From the NCBI GenBank assembly GCA_038043185.1, contig JBBTCO010000034.1, positions 1 to 64,000 of the forward strand: DNA of 64,000 bases, in the 5' to 3' direction. The position numbers were made by a program, and so were the translations under genes. This DNA comes from UBA5009 sp038043185 (GTDB taxonomy: Bacteria > Bdellovibrionota > Bdellovibrionia > Bdellovibrionales > Bdellovibrionaceae). Positions within the stretch are counted from its first letter, which is position 1, and each line of letters opens with the position of its first letter. Of the stretch, positions 1 to 7,107 are shown one piece after another. The notes beneath the pieces were generated by a model. It was not told the origin of the DNA. It saw only the letters and a program-made list of their open reading frames with translations, and made no database searches.

Positions 1-327
1 TTAAAATATATTGTAGCGGGAGTGTCGTTGATTCTTTCCCAGACTAAAATCCAATGAATAAATGATGCTTGTTGATCATGAATGCTAAGAAATCCAAGCT
101 TGAACCGATCAACCGCGAAATTTAAAGAGAAAGGACATATGGAAGACTAAGTTAACAGCATATCCGATTATTTTGTCGAACTTTCAGACGATATTATGTT
201 CTGATCTCACCTTCTGGGCCGTTTCTGCATTATTCAAAAACTACTCAACTCGTCTTTCGAATAGCCGACAAGTAGCCATCAGTACTTTAGTCAAACGACT
301 TTGGTCGACAATCAAGGAGAGCGAATT
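1..327. other. Left end without a recognised gene
   Basis: I see no convincing coding region, RNA gene or terminator here. Short open frames exist but lack a ribosome-binding site and have no recognisable protein features. The stretch just before 328 carries the ribosome-binding site of the next gene and presumably its promoter. Confidence 0.5.
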
Positions 328-549
328 ATGGCAGAAAAAAAAGAAAAACAGGTCCCAAACAACGTGATTCCTTTGGCCTCAGCAAAATGCGCATCAGACG
401 GATGCAAGGCTAAACCCACTCGTGCCGGCTTCTGCGAAGAACATTTTGAGTGGTTTAAAGCGGGTTTAATCACTAAGGAAGGTCACCGCGCCTTGGACTT
501 TGATAAAAAACATCAGCATTTCATGAACTCGAAGCGAAAAGCGGCTTAA
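328..549 (+). CDS. Small Cys/His-containing protein of unknown function
   Basis: A 73-residue protein with a basic, Lys-rich N-terminus. Its core carries two cysteines five residues apart followed by a C-x2-H pair (CEEH), spaced like a small zinc-binding site. There is no signal peptide or membrane segment, so it is probably cytoplasmic. The ATG at 328 is chosen over an upstream TTG at 301 because AAGGAGA lies seven bases before it. The gene stands alone, with a hairpin at 575-604 before the next gene. No function can be assigned; zinc binding is an inference from residue spacing only. Confidence 0.65.
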   Translation: MAEKKEKQVPNNVIPLASAKCASDGCKAKPTRAGFCEEHFEWFKAGLITKEGHRALDFDKKHQHFMNSKRKAA

Positions 550-574
550 AAAATTTTCAATTCGGCTGACATCA

Positions 575-604
575 CATGGGGGAATAAGCTAAGGTTCCCC
601 CATG
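575..604 (+). promoter_or_regulatory. Perfect hairpin enclosing the start codon of the SDR gene
   Basis: CATGGGGGAA (575-584) and TTCCCCCATG (595-604) form a perfect 10-base inverted repeat with a 10-base loop. The ATG at 602 lies in the stem and the AAGG ribosome-binding site (591-594) lies in the loop. No T-tract follows, so it does not look like an intrinsic terminator. It could control translation initiation of the gene at 602. Confidence 0.5.
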
Positions 605-1357
605 ATTTCGACACCCCAAAAATCAGTTCTTATTACAGGCGCTGGCACCGGCATCGGAGCCGCCTCTGCAGAGCTTTTTTCTCGAAAGGGCTATTTTGTT
701 TACCTCCTTGGCCGAACCCTTTCCAAATTAGAATCCACCGCAAAATCCCTAGAAAACTACGAAATCCTTCTTTGTGATTTAACTGACCCAGATCAAGTAA
801 AAAAAACTTCACAAAAAATAATTTTGAATTCTTCGCGACAGCTTCAAGTTTTAGTTAATAATGCGGGCGTCTTTCGTCGTCACTCTTTTGAAGAAGGCAC
901 TGATGAAACTTGGATGACTCAATGGTGGACCAACATGATTGGCCCCGTTCGTCTGACTCGGGAATTTTTTCCTTACTTCAAGAAAAATCGAATGGGCTCC
1001 ATCGTGAATGTTTCTTCGACATTGGGATTACGGCCCGTTGCAGGAATGTCAGCTTACTCGGCTACGAAAGCAGCCATGATCAATTGGACCCAAAGCTTAG
1101 CACTTGAAGGCGCCAGTTTTAATATCCGCGCCAATTGCGTTTGTCCTGGCCTCGTGGATACGCCAATTCATGACTTTCACTTCCTGCCCACTTCAGAAAA
1201 GGAAAACATTTTAAATAACTTAAAAAATATGCAGCCTTTGGGCCGCGTTGGGCAATCGCCAGAAATTGCTCAGAGCATTTACTTTTTAGCAGCTGAAGAG
1301 TCGTCCTGGACAACCGGTGCTATTTTATCAGTTGATGGTGGGATAAATATCGCATGA
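602..1357 (+). CDS. SDR-family NAD(P)-dependent oxidoreductase
   Basis: A 251-residue classical short-chain dehydrogenase/reductase, the usual length for the family. Visible landmarks are the nucleotide-binding TGAGTGIG (residues 12-19), NNAG (86-89), the catalytic Ser near 138-139 and YSATK with Tyr152 and Lys156, then the PG turn and a C-terminal DGG. Substrate cannot be deduced; many relatives reduce carbonyls in fatty-acid or pterin metabolism. Its stop codon overlaps the start of the PTPS/QueD-like gene by four bases, so the two are translationally coupled. A pterin-related role (pteridine reductase-like) is therefore possible but is only suggested by context. The start codon sits in a perfect hairpin. 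Confidence 0.9.
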   Translation: MISTPQKSVLITGAGTGIGAASAELFSRKGYFVYLLGRTLSKLESTAKSLENYEILLCDLTDPDQVKKTSQKIILNSSRQLQVLVNNAGVFRRHSFEEGTDETWMTQWWTNMIGPVRLTREFFPYFKKNRMGSIVNVSSTLGLRPVAGMSAYSATKAAMINWTQSLALEGASFNIRANCVCPGLVDTPIHDFHFLPTSEKENILNNLKNMQPLGRVGQSPEIAQSIYFLAAEESSWTTGAILSVDGGINIA

Positions 1358-1794
1358 ACTCTTTTATCGTTATAAAAACAGAATTTTCGTCGGCCCATCT
1401 GTACGAACAAAAAAAATGGGATGAAAAAAAGAACCGTGAAACCTTTGGCGCCTGCTACACCCAGTACGGTCATGGCCACAATTACAAATGGGAAGTCACC
1501 TTAGCAGATCCCCCTTATCGTTTCCTTATTTCTCGAAAAATGAACCACGAAGCTTGGGTTAAATACAGCCAAGATATAGTGCATTCCATTGGAAATGTCT
1601 TAGACCATCAGCATTTGAACTTTGCAATTCCTGAATTCGCCGACGAAATCCCCACTACAGAGAATATATCTTTGTATTTAAAAGAGAGATTATTGAAATC
1701 CGAGATTTCTCCATTTGTTGTTTCTTTTCGATTGTACGAAACGGAGGATCTTTGGACTCAAATTCAAATCCAAAATCCCGCAGAAATAGAGTAA
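1354..1794 (+). CDS. queD: 6-pyruvoyl-tetrahydropterin synthase / QueD family enzyme
   Basis: A 146-residue protein of the PTPS/6-carboxytetrahydropterin synthase fold, which acts on dihydroneopterin triphosphate in queuosine or pterin synthesis. The zinc-binding histidines are visible in FSSAHLY near the N-terminus and in the GHGHNY motif, preceded by the likely catalytic Cys (CYTQYGHGH). LDHQHLN and PTTEN are family motifs of the central region, and a C-terminal YETED supplies the substrate-anchoring Glu. It overlaps the upstream SDR gene by ATGA, and the next gene starts inside its 3' end. QueD and true PTPS cannot be separated from sequence alone, so the symbol is provisional. Confidence 0.85.
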   Translation: MNSFIVIKTEFSSAHLYEQKKWDEKKNRETFGACYTQYGHGHNYKWEVTLADPPYRFLISRKMNHEAWVKYSQDIVHSIGNVLDHQHLNFAIPEFADEIPTTENISLYLKERLLKSEISPFVVSFRLYETEDLWTQIQIQNPAEIE

Positions 1795-2570
1795 AGCCAT
1801 CATCGTCTTCTACTTCTTCTGGTAAATCCTTTTCTGCGCCTGGCGAGCCTCTTCGACTTTCAAAACTAATGGCAGAAAAAGGTCTTTGTTCGCGCCGCGA
1901 GGCCGATCACTATATTGAGCGCGGCATGGTCTATGTTAACGGACAAAAAGTAACGCTCTTGGGAACAAAAGTAGATCCAGATGTAAGAGTAACTTTGGAT
2001 ACTCGCGCTCTTGAGTCGCAAAAAAGATTAGCCACGATCATCGTCAATAAACCCATTGGCTATGTTTCTGCTCAACCCGAAGACGATTACGAACCCGCAG
2101 TAAAACTAATTAAACCAGAAACTCACTATGGCGAACAAGACAGGCAACTTGAAACCCGCGACTTTGATGGCCTGGCCGTCGCTGGGCGATTGGATATCGA
2201 TTCCCAGGGTTTATTAATATTTACTCAAGATGGTCGTATGGCGAAACTTCTTGTCGGAGAAAATTCCGATATTGAAAAAGAATACCTTGTGCGAGTTCAA
2301 GGCAAGTTACCAAAAGAACAACTTGAACTATTACGTTACGGACTTAGTTTAGATGGAAAAAAATTGAAACCCGCCAAAGTCGAATGGCAAAATGCAGATC
2401 AACTAAAAATCATTTTGAAAGAAGGCCGCAAACGACAAATTCGCCGCATGTGTGAAGCTGTCGGTCTTCGTGTTGTTGGATTAAAGCGTGTTCGCGTGGG
2501 GAATTTAAAGCTCGGCAAACTCCCCGAGGGCATGTGGCGCTACCTCGAGGATGAGGAATCGATTTCTTAA
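1752..2570 (+). CDS. rluB: RluB/RsuA-type 23S or 16S rRNA pseudouridine synthase
   Basis: A 272-residue pseudouridine synthase that isomerises a uridine in ribosomal RNA. An N-terminal Ser-rich basic tail is followed by an S4 RNA-binding domain (about 35-80, KLMAEKGLCSRREAD). The catalytic domain contains GRLDIDSQGLLIFTQDG with the catalytic Asp, and EGRKRQIRRM near the C-terminus is typical of the RsuA/RluB/RluE/RluF group. The most likely start is TTG at 1752, inside the preceding gene, with GGAGG four bases upstream; later ATG codons would remove part of the S4 domain. The exact target uridine is uncertain. It ends convergently with a degraded secreted-protein gene. Confidence 0.88.
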   Translation: MDSNSNPKSRRNRVKPSSSSTSSGKSFSAPGEPLRLSKLMAEKGLCSRREADHYIERGMVYVNGQKVTLLGTKVDPDVRVTLDTRALESQKRLATIIVNKPIGYVSAQPEDDYEPAVKLIKPETHYGEQDRQLETRDFDGLAVAGRLDIDSQGLLIFTQDGRMAKLLVGENSDIEKEYLVRVQGKLPKEQLELLRYGLSLDGKKLKPAKVEWQNADQLKIILKEGRKRQIRRMCEAVGLRVVGLKRVRVGNLKLGKLPEGMWRYLEDEESIS

Positions 2571-3099
2571 TATCTGTATTGGCAGTAGCCCTCTGGAATA
2601 TAGCATTCGTCTTCGTAATTCCGCCCACCGCAATCATACAGGGCATTGTAGGCCGCTGCATCTTGAGTGGAGGCCGCAGAGGTGTACGGAATTTGATTTT
2701 GGTCAAAGGCTGTGCACTGCCATGATCCGCGAGGAGATTGGGCAGCCCAGAGGAAAAGTGGGAAAACAGCTCGTTCATGCCACCATTGGGGACGATGATC
2801 ATGGCGCCAACGCCAAGCCTCACTCCAACCAGGGCGAGAACCTCCTCCACGCCATCCAGAGCGGTCATTGCGACTTGGATGTCGTTCGGCGAATGGACTC
2901 TCTTCTTCGATCATCACCTGACCTGCGGCGATCATCTAAACCAGGTCCGCGATTACGCTCTCCACCACGATCTGGGCGCACCGGACCTCTGACAAGAAAC
3001 ACCTCGGCGATTTGCGCGCTATCTGAAGCTTGAATTTGTGCTTGGGAATTTGTTCCAACAAGCAAACATAATGCTGATAAAAAATAAATTGTTTTCATA
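2567..3099 (-). pseudogene. Secreted Cys-containing protein interrupted by a frameshift
   Basis: The reading starts at an ATG (3099) with AAGGAAG upstream and encodes a good signal peptide (MKTIYFLSALCLLVGTNSQA) and then an Arg/Asp/Gly-rich stretch. That frame closes at 2865. The downstream frame, open from about 2935 to the stop at 2567, continues with an Arg/Trp-rich stretch and a C-terminal domain. The domain has four cysteines (WQC, YDCGG, DEC, GYC) with an Ala-rich segment between, like small secreted Cys-tailed proteins in this group. A one-base shift around 2870-2930 would join them. Either the gene is broken or the assembly has an indel; I infer a single ancestral gene. Confidence 0.5.
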
Positions 3100-3322
3100 A
3101 CTTCCTTTCTTACTCTCTGGACTTTAACTTTAAAATCCATTTGTTTAGCCACAACAGCGCCCTTGTATTTTTGATTGAAGCTCCTTGCAAGAAGTTTGTC
3201 TTTTTTTCATTTGTTGAGGCTAATTTCCTAAGGATGCACTCCCAAATAGCAACGTCTGAAAAAAGCACTACGCATCAAGCCAAGACTGTCCATTTCAGTC
3301 AGCTTATTTTAGTTTATCCCCT

Positions 3323-4021
3323 ATGGGAAAATCATGGAAAAATGCAGGAAAAGTAGCTAATGCCCAAAAGAAGGGGCTCGTCTTCACTAAATTTGCGCGG
3401 GAAATTCAGGTTGCCACCAAACTGGGTGGGGCAGATCCGGCAATGAATTCTCGACTCCGTTTGGCAATTGATGCGGCCAAAAAACAGGCTGTTCCAAACG
3501 ACACCATCGATCGCGCCGTTAAAAAGGGCGCAGGCTTACTGGGTGACTCTGCCGCCGTAGAAGAAGTCGCCTATGAAGGTTATGGCCCCCATGGCGTGGG
3601 CGTTATTGTTGAGTGCCAGACGGACAATCGCAATCGCACTGCCCCCGAAATAAGAAGTGTCTTTAAGAGTCACGGTGGAAACATCGGCGAGCTTGGTTCG
3701 GTCGCTTGGATGTTCAAACGAGTTGGTTTGATAGAAGGTCATAAAGTTGGGTCCTTTGATCCAGAAGAAGAAGCGATCGAAGCCGGTGCCGATGAAGTTG
3801 AAAAAACAGAAGATGGCTATTCTTTTATTTGTGGCTTTGAATCCATCGACAGCGTTCGCCAGGCTCTTCACTCCAGAGGCTGGACACTAACGACAAGTGA
3901 GCCCTCCTATAAGGCAACGAACCTCACCGAGCTTACTGCTGAACAAATGAAAGATGTTGAGGAGTTCTTAAACGAGATGGATGACCTTGACGACACCCAT
4001 CGCGTGCACGCAACCATTTAG
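3323..4021 (+). CDS. YebC/PmpR family DNA-binding regulatory protein
   Basis: A 232-residue member of the YebC/TACO1 family. It begins with the conserved MGKSWKNA segment, followed by KKGLVFTKFAREI, the AIDAAKKQAVPNDTIDRAVKKG stretch and the EGYGPHGVGVIVEC motif. Length matches the family (about 235-250). Members have been described as transcriptional regulators and as factors that help translation through proline-rich stretches, so the precise role is open. No clear Shine-Dalgarno sequence precedes the ATG, but the family N-terminus starts exactly here. It is a single gene, convergent with the protease gene six bases away. Confidence 0.9.
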   Translation: MGKSWKNAGKVANAQKKGLVFTKFAREIQVATKLGGADPAMNSRLRLAIDAAKKQAVPNDTIDRAVKKGAGLLGDSAAVEEVAYEGYGPHGVGVIVECQTDNRNRTAPEIRSVFKSHGGNIGELGSVAWMFKRVGLIEGHKVGSFDPEEEAIEAGADEVEKTEDGYSFICGFESIDSVRQALHSRGWTLTTSEPSYKATNLTELTAEQMKDVEEFLNEMDDLDDTHRVHATI

Positions 4022-4026
4022 TTGGT

Positions 4027-4902
4027 TTACTTTACTCGAGCTTGATTAAGCGCTTCAGCAATGTAGCTGATATTAGTGACATCTTCGCCACGACATTTAT
4101 CATCCTTACATTGTTTGCTTATTCGGCATTGGAATGCAGAATCATATTCAAAATCTTGTTCGCCGCGAACTAATATCCCCGCTACCGCTAATGTTTTAGC
4201 ATCAAAAACTGCAGATCCGCTGTTGCCACCATAGGTATCAAGGTTAGCAACAAAGTAGCCGTTTTCTTGTTTTCGGACATTAGCACCATCTGAAACTTTT
4301 GTTGGCAAACCCGAAGGATGACCGACAACAAAAACAGCATCATCCACTTTTACCGGCTGCGCGGACAGAGTTAAAACGCGATGCCCTCGAACAGGACGGT
4401 CTAATTTAACTAAAGCGTAATCCTGATCTCGTGTAACATCATGGGCTAGGACTTTCGCACATTTATAGACATTATCCGTATGGGCTTCACGAGGAGCCAC
4501 TGTTGCACTTTCCATTTGATAACCAAAGACAAAGGAGTTGGCATCGCAGGTATCTTCAGAAATACAATGCCCCGCAGTTGCAACTAAATCGTCCCCCACC
4601 AGAAAACCTGAACATGAAGCCGCTACTGGCTGAGTAAAAAATGGTTCGTTCTTACAAAGATTCAAATCTTCTCCATAAATTTTTGTTTTAATTTCAAACC
4701 AGTCATTTTTCTGAATAAGATTTGAATTTGAAATCATTGCCACCGTTGAATCCGCGATGTCGATGATATCAGATCGATCCGTTTGATAAACGTCCCTACG
4801 ATTGTCCTCTCCATAGATAACTTTAATGTCAGTGGTCTGTGCATACACCGAGACAGAGACTGATAAAGCCGCAATAGCGGCAACAATTGAAATCCTTTTC
4901 AC
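4027..4902 (-). CDS. Secreted trypsin-like serine protease
   Basis: A 291-residue S1/V8-like endopeptidase, exported by a signal peptide (VKRISIVAAIAALSVSVSVYA). The catalytic triad can be read directly: His in TAGHC, Asp in QDYALVKLD, and Ser in GGNSGSAVF. Several cysteines around the active site and near the C-terminus could form disulfides, which fits an extracytoplasmic location. The GTG at 4902 is preferred because GAGGGGGAAC lies just upstream and it gives a clean signal peptide; an upstream ATG at 4959 would add a charged tail. The gene is monocistronic. Predatory and related bacteria encode many such proteases, but the substrate is unknown. Confidence 0.88.
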   Translation of the reverse strand: MKRISIVAAIAALSVSVSVYAQTTDIKVIYGEDNRRDVYQTDRSDIIDIADSTVAMISNSNLIQKNDWFEIKTKIYGEDLNLCKNEPFFTQPVAASCSGFLVGDDLVATAGHCISEDTCDANSFVFGYQMESATVAPREAHTDNVYKCAKVLAHDVTRDQDYALVKLDRPVRGHRVLTLSAQPVKVDDAVFVVGHPSGLPTKVSDGANVRKQENGYFVANLDTYGGNSGSAVFDAKTLAVAGILVRGEQDFEYDSAFQCRISKQCKDDKCRGEDVTNISYIAEALNQARVK

Positions 4903-5058
4903 AAGTTCCCCCTCAGGCCGCGTTCGGTTTCCTTCTTCAGGAAAACGCCCCCACCGCAACTCGACCCAAAAACTTCCAAAGTCGTCATTGACCTCAGTTG
5001 CACAAGTTCTATGTGCAATATAAAAATTGAATCTGAATTACCACTTGTTCGTCAAAGA

Positions 5059-5493
5059 TTATTTTTTAGAATTTAATATTATTTTGAAGGCAAAAGCATA
5101 ATTATGGATTTGCTTTAGCATTGCATTCAAGCCGTTGGAACGGCTTGGGGACAAATGAGAACTCAACCCAAGCGTTTTAAGAAACTCCGGAGTCGTTTCC
5201 AAGATCTCTTCAGGACTGACCTCAGAGTAAACATTCACCAAAAGCGCAGCTAGACCTTTGACTATCAAAGCGTCGCTATCAGCATGAAATTTCACTTTTT
5301 GCTGGGGGCTAAGTTCGGCGTAAAGCCAAACTTGCGACTGACAACCTTTAACTTTATTTTCTTCCTTACGATGAGCTTCGGGAAAGGGCGGAAGTTTTTT
5401 TCCAAGCTCAATTATTTTTTTGTATTTTGCATCCCAGTCCTGAAGAGATTCAAAAGTTTTTAGAATATCTTTCTGCTTTTGTTCTGTGCTCAT
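5059..5493 (-). CDS. sufE: SufE-family sulfur acceptor for Fe-S cluster assembly
   Basis: A 144-residue SufE/YgdK-type protein. SufE accepts persulfide sulfur from the cysteine desulfurase SufS and passes it to the SUF scaffold. The conserved region KVKGCQSQVWL contains the acceptor Cys; SDALIVKGLAALLV and the LSPSRSNGL segment are also typical. Length matches the family. Its start overlaps the stop of the Cys-rich upstream gene by four bases (ATGA), so they form a two-gene operon. No sufS, sufB, sufC or sufD is in the window. Confidence 0.9.
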   Translation of the reverse strand: MSTEQKQKDILKTFESLQDWDAKYKKIIELGKKLPPFPEAHRKEENKVKGCQSQVWLYAELSPQQKVKFHADSDALIVKGLAALLVNVYSEVSPEEILETTPEFLKTLGLSSHLSPSRSNGLNAMLKQIHNYAFAFKIILNSKK

Positions 5494-6344
5494 AAATTTT
5501 CTTTATTCTTATGGTTAATATTTTCAATTGATCTCAATCTTTTTATTAATTTTCTCTCGAGCTTTTCGCCAAATTCCCCTATTGCTTCTTTGTACATCGT
5601 CTTGTCATATCTACAAACGTGCTGGTAACACTTTTTATAAAACTCTTCGATGTTATCATGATAATCTGCCCATAGTTTTTTCGAAAGAGTTTTATCTAAA
5701 ACCCAAGACTTTAATTCCGCAACGGTAGCAGGATCATCTTTTGGATCGCGCCGAATGTATCTTAAATTATCAGAAAGCTGTCGTGGCGAGTAACCTAGGT
5801 GAACCATAGCATCTTCCATTAAAGCCATTTCGACATAAGTTTGAAAATCACTGACTTCGCTCCAAAACTTTTGCCCGGTTTCCCCATAGCTGCTGAAACA
5901 ATAAAAACTTGTACAGACCGCACCACGGTAATGCCACACTCCACACTGATTCAATTCGTTATCATAAAATGAACAAAGATAGTCTTTATCTTTACCAAAA
6001 ATTTTTTTCTTATTCTTCATGTACTCTGTTTGGTATCGAACAGAAGCGACCATCCCAATGGGAAGAAGAAATTCTCTTCGTTTTAGTTTTTGCCGTATCG
6101 AAGCCTTGGCTTTTTCGTAGCGTTGGCTGGGATCTGAAAGGATCGCGCCAAGAGCAAAATTAGGAATGTAAGGCTGAAAGGTACAACATTTTAAATTATT
6201 TTGATAAGCATCAGCTTTTTTATATTGGGGAGCCGCTTTTGCGCAATGATCACAAGTTGCCTTGGTTTCAAAAATTTCAAAATTAAGCAAATCATCAGGA
6301 AATAACTTTTGATAGAGTGGCGGCCACAAATATTTCAGTCTCAA
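5490..6344 (-). CDS. Cys-rich YkgJ-like putative metal-binding protein
   Basis: A 284-residue protein with no signal peptide. Cysteines are clustered: CDHC near residue 32, a KCCTF pair about 20 residues later, then CSFYD, QCGVW and CTSFYC around 140-165. This arrangement resembles the YkgJ family of putative zinc/iron-chelating proteins, but the C-terminal half (about 170-284), rich in charged helices, is not recognised. It is the first gene of a pair with sufE and overlaps it by ATGA, which suggests a role in iron or Fe-S metabolism. Function is inferred from Cys spacing and context only. Confidence 0.65.
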   Translation of the reverse strand: MRLKYLWPPLYQKLFPDDLLNFEIFETKATCDHCAKAAPQYKKADAYQNNLKCCTFQPYIPNFALGAILSDPSQRYEKAKASIRQKLKRREFLLPIGMVASVRYQTEYMKNKKKIFGKDKDYLCSFYDNELNQCGVWHYRGAVCTSFYCFSSYGETGQKFWSEVSDFQTYVEMALMEDAMVHLGYSPRQLSDNLRYIRRDPKDDPATVAELKSWVLDKTLSKKLWADYHDNIEEFYKKCYQHVCRYDKTMYKEAIGEFGEKLERKLIKRLRSIENINHKNKENL

Positions 6345-6547
6345 TTTGAATCATCCTCCTTGCTACTTTAGACACCCATATCCAATTTTTGTCATTTGCT
6401 GATTTCTTACAGCTCAGCTCAAAGCGACTCAAAATAAAACACATATTGTCTAGTAAAATCATGTGTTTATGGCGTGTTTCAAAATGATTTAGGCCTAAGC
6501 CTTGCAATTCACTAAGGTCAGAAGACAAACAACCCGAAGGGGGAATT

Positions 6548-6820
6548 ATGAAAAAGTATCTTATAGTATTTTTACTGATCTCGGTTTACTTCTCGACGTC
6601 ATTTGCATTTGTTTCCAATGCACCGATTGAGAAAGACTACAAATTTATTTACCATGTCGCTGGCCATACCCTTGAGTTTAACCAAAAAGCTGGCTCCTAC
6701 GAGGACGCCATGGAAAAAGTCGCTCTTAAGTGCTTCCAAGAGCTTAAGGGACCAAAAAAAATAAATGAAGAGAAGGGTTTAGATATCATCGACATTTGCG
6801 CCAATCCCCGCGCCAGCTAA
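6548..6820 (+). CDS. Small secreted protein, unknown function
   Basis: A 90-residue protein beginning with a typical signal peptide (MKKYLIVFLLISVYFSTSFA) and a mature part of about 70 residues with two cysteines (KCFQEL and DICAN) that could form one disulfide. GAAGGGGGAATT precedes the ATG. It is likely periplasmic or secreted. There is no recognisable family and no operon partner; the next small gene follows after 77 bases. Confidence 0.6.
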   Translation: MKKYLIVFLLISVYFSTSFAFVSNAPIEKDYKFIYHVAGHTLEFNQKAGSYEDAMEKVALKCFQELKGPKKINEEKGLDIIDICANPRAS

Positions 6821-6897
6821 TATTTTTTAAATTGTCCGTCGTACATTGACTTTCCCAATGGCTCTCTTAATATGAACCTCATCAATGAGGAGCACCC

Positions 6898-7098
6898 ATG
6901 GGAGTCCTAAAAACAGTAGGCGATTTTTTATTTGGTAAAGATCCTGATATTTTCGATGAAAATGGTAAGGTTCAACACAAACTTCCAAAAAAGAAATGGG
7001 ACGCTTGGTACCAACGAACTAAGGTTGACCCTAGTCATAACTGGAGAAGCCACACCGGCATTTCGGGCGGCTCCCCTCAGCGCAAGAAGAGCAATTAA
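6898..7098 (+). CDS. Small basic hypothetical protein
   Basis: A 66-residue Lys/Trp-containing soluble protein starting MGVLKTVGDFLFGKDPD, with no signal peptide or membrane segment. GAGGAG lies seven bases before the ATG, a strong ribosome-binding site that supports a real gene. It ends ten bases before the stop of the convergent 725-residue lipoprotein gene. I do not recognise its family. Confidence 0.55.
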   Translation: MGVLKTVGDFLFGKDPDIFDENGKVQHKLPKKKWDAWYQRTKVDPSHNWRSHTGISGGSPQRKKSN

Positions 7099-7107
7099 CT
7101 CTATTAA

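Noticed and set aside
2410..2868. Open frame of 152 codons opposite the rRNA pseudouridine synthase and the secreted protein
   Set aside because: It lies across the convergent ends of two genes with better support, and has no signal peptide or motif. It may be an alternative frame of the broken secreted gene, but the Cys-rich C-terminus fits better.
6295..6528. 77-codon open frame on the minus strand upstream of the Cys-rich gene
   Set aside because: It overlaps the better supported 5490-6344 gene in another frame, without ribosome-binding site or recognisable composition.
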